Source: Microbacteriaceae bacterium
GTDB lineage: Bacteria; Actinomycetota; Actinomycetes; Actinomycetales; Microbacteriaceae
NCBI GenBank assembly: GCA_017744755.1
Contig: JAGIAU010000113.1
Coordinates: forward strand, 1-7,196
Length of the DNA stretch: 7,196 nucleotides
Direction: 5' to 3'
Each line of letters opens with the position of its first letter. The first letter of the stretch is position 1. Positions 5,763-7,196 of this stretch are shown piece by piece. The notes under the pieces are model-generated. The model ran no database searches and had not been told where the DNA came from. It saw only the letters and a program-made list of their open reading frames with translations. The position numbers and the translations under genes were made by a program.

Positions 5763-6084
5763 GCCCCTATAGCTCAGTTGGTAGAGCAGCGGACTTCAAC
5801 AAAACAAAGGAGCGTCGGCGCGGAAACACGCCGAATGGACGTCGCTGTTTGCTGGGACGCCCTGAGAGCCCGAGGTACTCGCCGTGAGGCAGTGACAATC
5901 CGAGGGATTGGGTAATCAGCAGGTAACCGCAAGGGAACCTCAGAGACTGCACGCGACGCACCTGACCGGTTCGGCCGAAGGTGGTGGGACAGTCCAGACT
6001 GCAAGCCGCTCGCGCGGTGGCCGGGGAAAGCCCGGTGCAGCAGGTTAATCCGTCAGGTCCTGGGTTCGAGCCCCAGTGGGGGCA
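5763..6084 (+). tRNA. tRNA-Lys(UUU) interrupted by a group I intron (exons 5763-5796 and 6045-6084)
   Basis: Joining the exons gives a 74-nt tRNA. The acceptor stem GCCCCTA pairs over all 7 positions with TGGGGGC (6077-6083), with one G-U. The D arm is GCTC-AGTTGGTA-GAGC, the anticodon stem GCGGA pairs with TCCGT (6049-6053), the T arm is CTGGG-TTCGAGC-CCCAG, and A6084 is the discriminator. The anticodon loop becomes C-U-UUU-A-A, so the anticodon is UUU, reading Lys codons AAA and AAG. The gene is split after U34. The 3' CCA is not encoded (CCG follows), as expected where CCA is added by an enzyme. The variable region has 6 nt rather than the usual 5 (6054-6059). I found no AAA codon in the protein genes of this window, so this is a rare-codon tRNA here. 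Gene finders that do not allow long bacterial introns will miss it. Confidence 0.93.
5797..6044 (+). ncRNA. Self-splicing group I intron (IC3-like, 248 nt, no ORF) in tRNA-Lys(UUU)
   Basis: It begins after U5796 and ends in G6044, the expected terminal omega-G. P1: exon CUU (5794-5796) pairs with GAG (5810-5812), giving the required U-G at the splice site. P2: 5815-5820 with 5829-5834. P3: CGUCGC 5840-5845 with GCGACG 5953-5958. P4: UUGCUG 5849-5854 with CAGCAG 5917-5922. P5 domain: short hairpins, among them CAAUCC/GGAUUG (5896-5901, 5905-5910) and a GUGA-capped stem (5881-5890). P6/P6a: AGGU 5921-5924 with ACCU 5937-5940, capped by CC-GCAA-GG. P7: GACUG 5945-5949 with CAGUC 5990-5994, within CAGAGACUG, the conserved guanosine-site strand. 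P8: CACCU 5959-5963 with AGGUG 5979-5983. P9 region: CCGC/GCGG (6006-6017) and CCGGG/CCCGG (6021-6035). The small size and anticodon-loop site suit subgroup IC3, like the Azoarcus and Anabaena tRNA introns. No homing-endonuclease gene is present. Splicing activity is inferred. Confidence 0.92.
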
Positions 6085-6169
6085 CCGACGTCAGTGGTCG
6101 CACCGGAGCGCAGCAGCGCAGGAACGTGAGCTGCCTCCTGAGCAGCGGGGCGAGCCGGCGGGAACTGGC

Positions 6170-6193
6170 GGACCCGCGCTCACGCGCGGATCC
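6170..6193. terminator. Hairpin downstream of tRNA-Lys, possible terminator without T-run
   Basis: CCGCGC (6174-6179) pairs with GCGCGG (6184-6189) around TCAC, and GGA/TCC extends the stem across one C-A mismatch to 6170/6193. It lies in the 185-nt gap between tRNA-Lys and the next gene, where the rest shows nothing I can name. No T-tract follows, so terminator function is uncertain. Confidence 0.35.
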
Positions 6194-6257
6194 GAGCCGA
6201 TGTCGACCGTCCTCCGTCACTTCCCGTCATTCGCAGACCGATGTCACCGGTCCGCGC

Positions 6258-6263
6258 TACCGT
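6258..6263 (+). promoter_or_regulatory. Putative -10 box for a leaderless transcript of the 6270 gene
   Basis: TACCGT (TANNNT) is followed by exactly 6 nt and then ATG 6270. A weak -35-like element with a GAC core (CAGACC, 6234-6239) lies 18 nt further upstream. The start has no Shine-Dalgarno sequence. Confidence 0.5.
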
Positions 6264-6269
6264 CGAGCC

Positions 6270-7040
6270 ATGAGCAGCCACGACAAGGCCGTCGCCCTCC
6301 AGCGGCTCCACCAGGCGCCCGAGATCCTCCGGGTCGTGAACGTCTGGGACGCCATCAGCGCCAAGACGGTCGCCGATCTCCCGGGGACGCGGGCGATCGC
6401 GACCGCCGGCCACTCGATCGCCGCGAGCCACGGCTTCGCCGACGGCACGATCCCGCTCGAGCGCGCGCTCGACGCCATCGCCGAGATCGTCGCGGCGACG
6501 GAGCTCCCGGTGTCGGCCGACCTCGACGCAGGCTTCGGCGACGCGGCCGAGACGGTGCGCCGCGCGATCGGCGTCGGCGCCGTCGGCGCGAACGTCGAGG
6601 ACCGCCTCGCGCCGTTCGACGAGTCCGTCGCCAAGGTCGTCGCGATCGTCGCCGCCGCCGAGGCGGAGGGCGTCCCGTTCCAGCTGAACGCCCGCACCGA
6701 CGCGTTCGTGCGGGGAGGTGACGCGCCGCTCGACGAGAAGGTCGCGAACGCCATCGAGCGCGGGCGCGCGTTCCTCGACGCCGGCGCCGCCCTCGTCTTC
6801 GTGCCGGGCGTCCTCGACCGCGAGACGACGCTCCGGCTCGTGGACGGCATCGGTGAGCGGCGGATCAGCGTCATCGGCCTGCCCGGCGCGCTGCCGGCCG
6901 CCGAGTACGAGGCGCTCGGCGTCGCCCGGATCTCCTACGGCCCGCTCACGCAGCGGCACGCGCTCCGCGCACTCCGCGATCTCGCGACGGACCTCTACGG
7001 CGACGGCGTCGTGCCCGCCGACACCCCCGCGCTCAACTAG
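6270..7040 (+). CDS. Isocitrate lyase/phosphoenolpyruvate mutase superfamily protein
   Basis: The 256-aa product has the landmarks of the ICL/PEPM TIM barrel. They are VNVWDAISAK (23-32) near the N-terminus, GHS (47-49), SADLDAGFGD (82-91) with the metal-linked acidic residues Asp84 and Asp86, GANVEDR (106-112) with Glu110, and LNARTDAF (139-146) with Arg142. The catalytic Cys loop KKCGH of isocitrate and methylisocitrate lyases is absent: after VEDR the chain continues LAPFDESVAKV. So it is not a classic C-C lyase of that type; a hydrolase, a phosphonate-type enzyme or another alpha-keto acid enzyme of the superfamily is possible, and the substrate cannot be read from sequence. ATG 6270 is preferred over upstream in-frame starts because family members begin about 20-25 residues before the VNVWDA block and a -10 box sits 6 nt before it. 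It appears to be transcribed alone. Confidence 0.9.
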   Translation: MSSHDKAVALQRLHQAPEILRVVNVWDAISAKTVADLPGTRAIATAGHSIAASHGFADGTIPLERALDAIAEIVAATELPVSADLDAGFGDAAETVRRAIGVGAVGANVEDRLAPFDESVAKVVAIVAAAEAEGVPFQLNARTDAFVRGGDAPLDEKVANAIERGRAFLDAGAALVFVPGVLDRETTLRLVDGIGERRISVIGLPGALPAAEYEALGVARISYGPLTQRHALRALRDLATDLYGDGVVPADTPALN

Positions 7041-7082
7041 CGTTCCGAGCCGTCGGTGTCGACCGATGCAGCGCCGGGGCGG

Positions 7083-7088
7083 GACAAT
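7083..7088 (+). promoter_or_regulatory. Putative -10 box for a leaderless transcript of the 7095 gene
   Basis: GACAAT lies 6 nt before GTG 7095, with a -35-like TCGACC (7059-7064) 18 nt further upstream. The first base departs from TANNNT, but spacing and the lack of a ribosome binding site match the other genes nearby. Confidence 0.45.
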
Positions 7089-7094
7089 GGGCAC

Positions 7095-7196
7095 GTGTCC
7101 GATGCGCCCGCCCTCGTCGTCGTCGGGGCCGCGCTCGGGACGGGCCGCTGGATCGCGGAGCACCTGCTGCCGCACGCGCCGTGGAGCTCGGTGACG
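7095..7196 (+). CDS. N-terminus of a Rossmann-fold NAD(P)-binding protein (3' truncated)
   Basis: Thirty-four codons are visible from GTG to the window end. A hydrophobic strand ALVVVG (6-11) runs into GAALGTG (11-17), a Gly-rich GxxxGxG turn, followed by a helix RWIAEHLLPHA. This is the typical opening of a dinucleotide-binding Rossmann fold. Prephenate dehydrogenase or another NAD(P)-dependent dehydrogenase is possible, but 34 residues do not decide. The start is chosen because the strand begins within 6 residues of it and a -10-like hexamer lies 6 nt before. It is 54 nt downstream of the ICL/PEPM gene stop. Confidence 0.6.
   Translation, partial: MSDAPALVVVGAALGTGRWIAEHLLPHAPWSSVT

Noticed and set aside
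5711..5887. A 58-codon ATG frame with a strong GGAGGAGGAG ribosome-binding-like sequence just upstream (about 5696-5706)
   Set aside because: It runs straight through the tRNA promoter, exon 1 and the intron core, whose sequence is explained by RNA structure. The purine run alone is not enough, although it could be a relic of a displaced gene.
5767..6004. Minus-strand open frames of 64 and 76 codons over the intron
   Set aside because: They are antisense to tRNA exon 1 and the ribozyme core, have no ribosome binding site, and their composition follows the structured RNA. They are not a homing endonuclease.
5797..6044. CRISPR-like or riboswitch explanation for the structured insert
   Set aside because: There are no repeated units, and the pairing scheme and splice-site bases match group I intron rules.
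5763..6084. Alternative reading as two separate partial tRNAs or a degenerate tRNA pseudogene with a mobile-element insertion
   Set aside because: The halves complement each other exactly in acceptor and anticodon stems, there is no target duplication or terminal inverted repeat, and the insert has a complete group I core.

Overview
This is a high-GC window from an actinobacterium, probably of the Microbacteriaceae. The evidence is strongly GC-biased codon use, pstSCAB gene order behind a PHO-box-like promoter, TANNNT -10 boxes with apparently leaderless genes, and a tRNA gene without an encoded CCA end. The family placement is inferred from the look of the proteins, not from any search.

Region 1 (1-271) is the 3' end of a gene for a histidine-phosphatase domain, most like the C-terminal half of a MutT1-type NUDIX/phosphatase protein. 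Region 2 (272-4513) is the high-affinity phosphate transport operon. A PHO-box-like array of 11-nt repeats and a -10 box precede pstS (periplasmic-type lipoprotein), which is followed by a very strong GC hairpin and then by tightly packed pstC and pstA (permeases) and pstB (ATPase). PstS captures phosphate, PstC and PstA form the channel, and PstB powers it. No phoU lies inside the window.

Region 3 (4514-5762) holds two convergent small genes of unknown function, 4587-4892 on + and 5004-5633 on -. The stretch after them carries divergent promoters. Region 4 (5763-6084) is the most interesting part: a tRNA-Lys(UUU) gene split in its anticodon, between U34 and U35, by a 248-nt ORF-less group I intron. 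P1, P2, P3, P4, P6, P7, P8 and P9 can all be drawn by eye. Joining 5763-5796 to 6045-6084 gives a complete cloverleaf. Known bacterial tRNA group I introns sit mainly in tRNA-Leu(UAA), fMet, Arg(CCU) and Ile(CAU); tRNA-Lys(UUU) is not a host I know of. The insertion point and flanking GGACUU match the classic cyanobacterial/plastid tRNA-Leu(UAA) site.

Region 5 (6085-7196) has an intergenic stretch with a hairpin, a complete gene of the isocitrate lyase/PEP mutase superfamily (6270-7040), and the start of a Rossmann-fold protein that runs off the window. All four non-pst genes whose start is visible have a -10-like hexamer exactly 6 nt before the start codon, which predicts leaderless transcripts.
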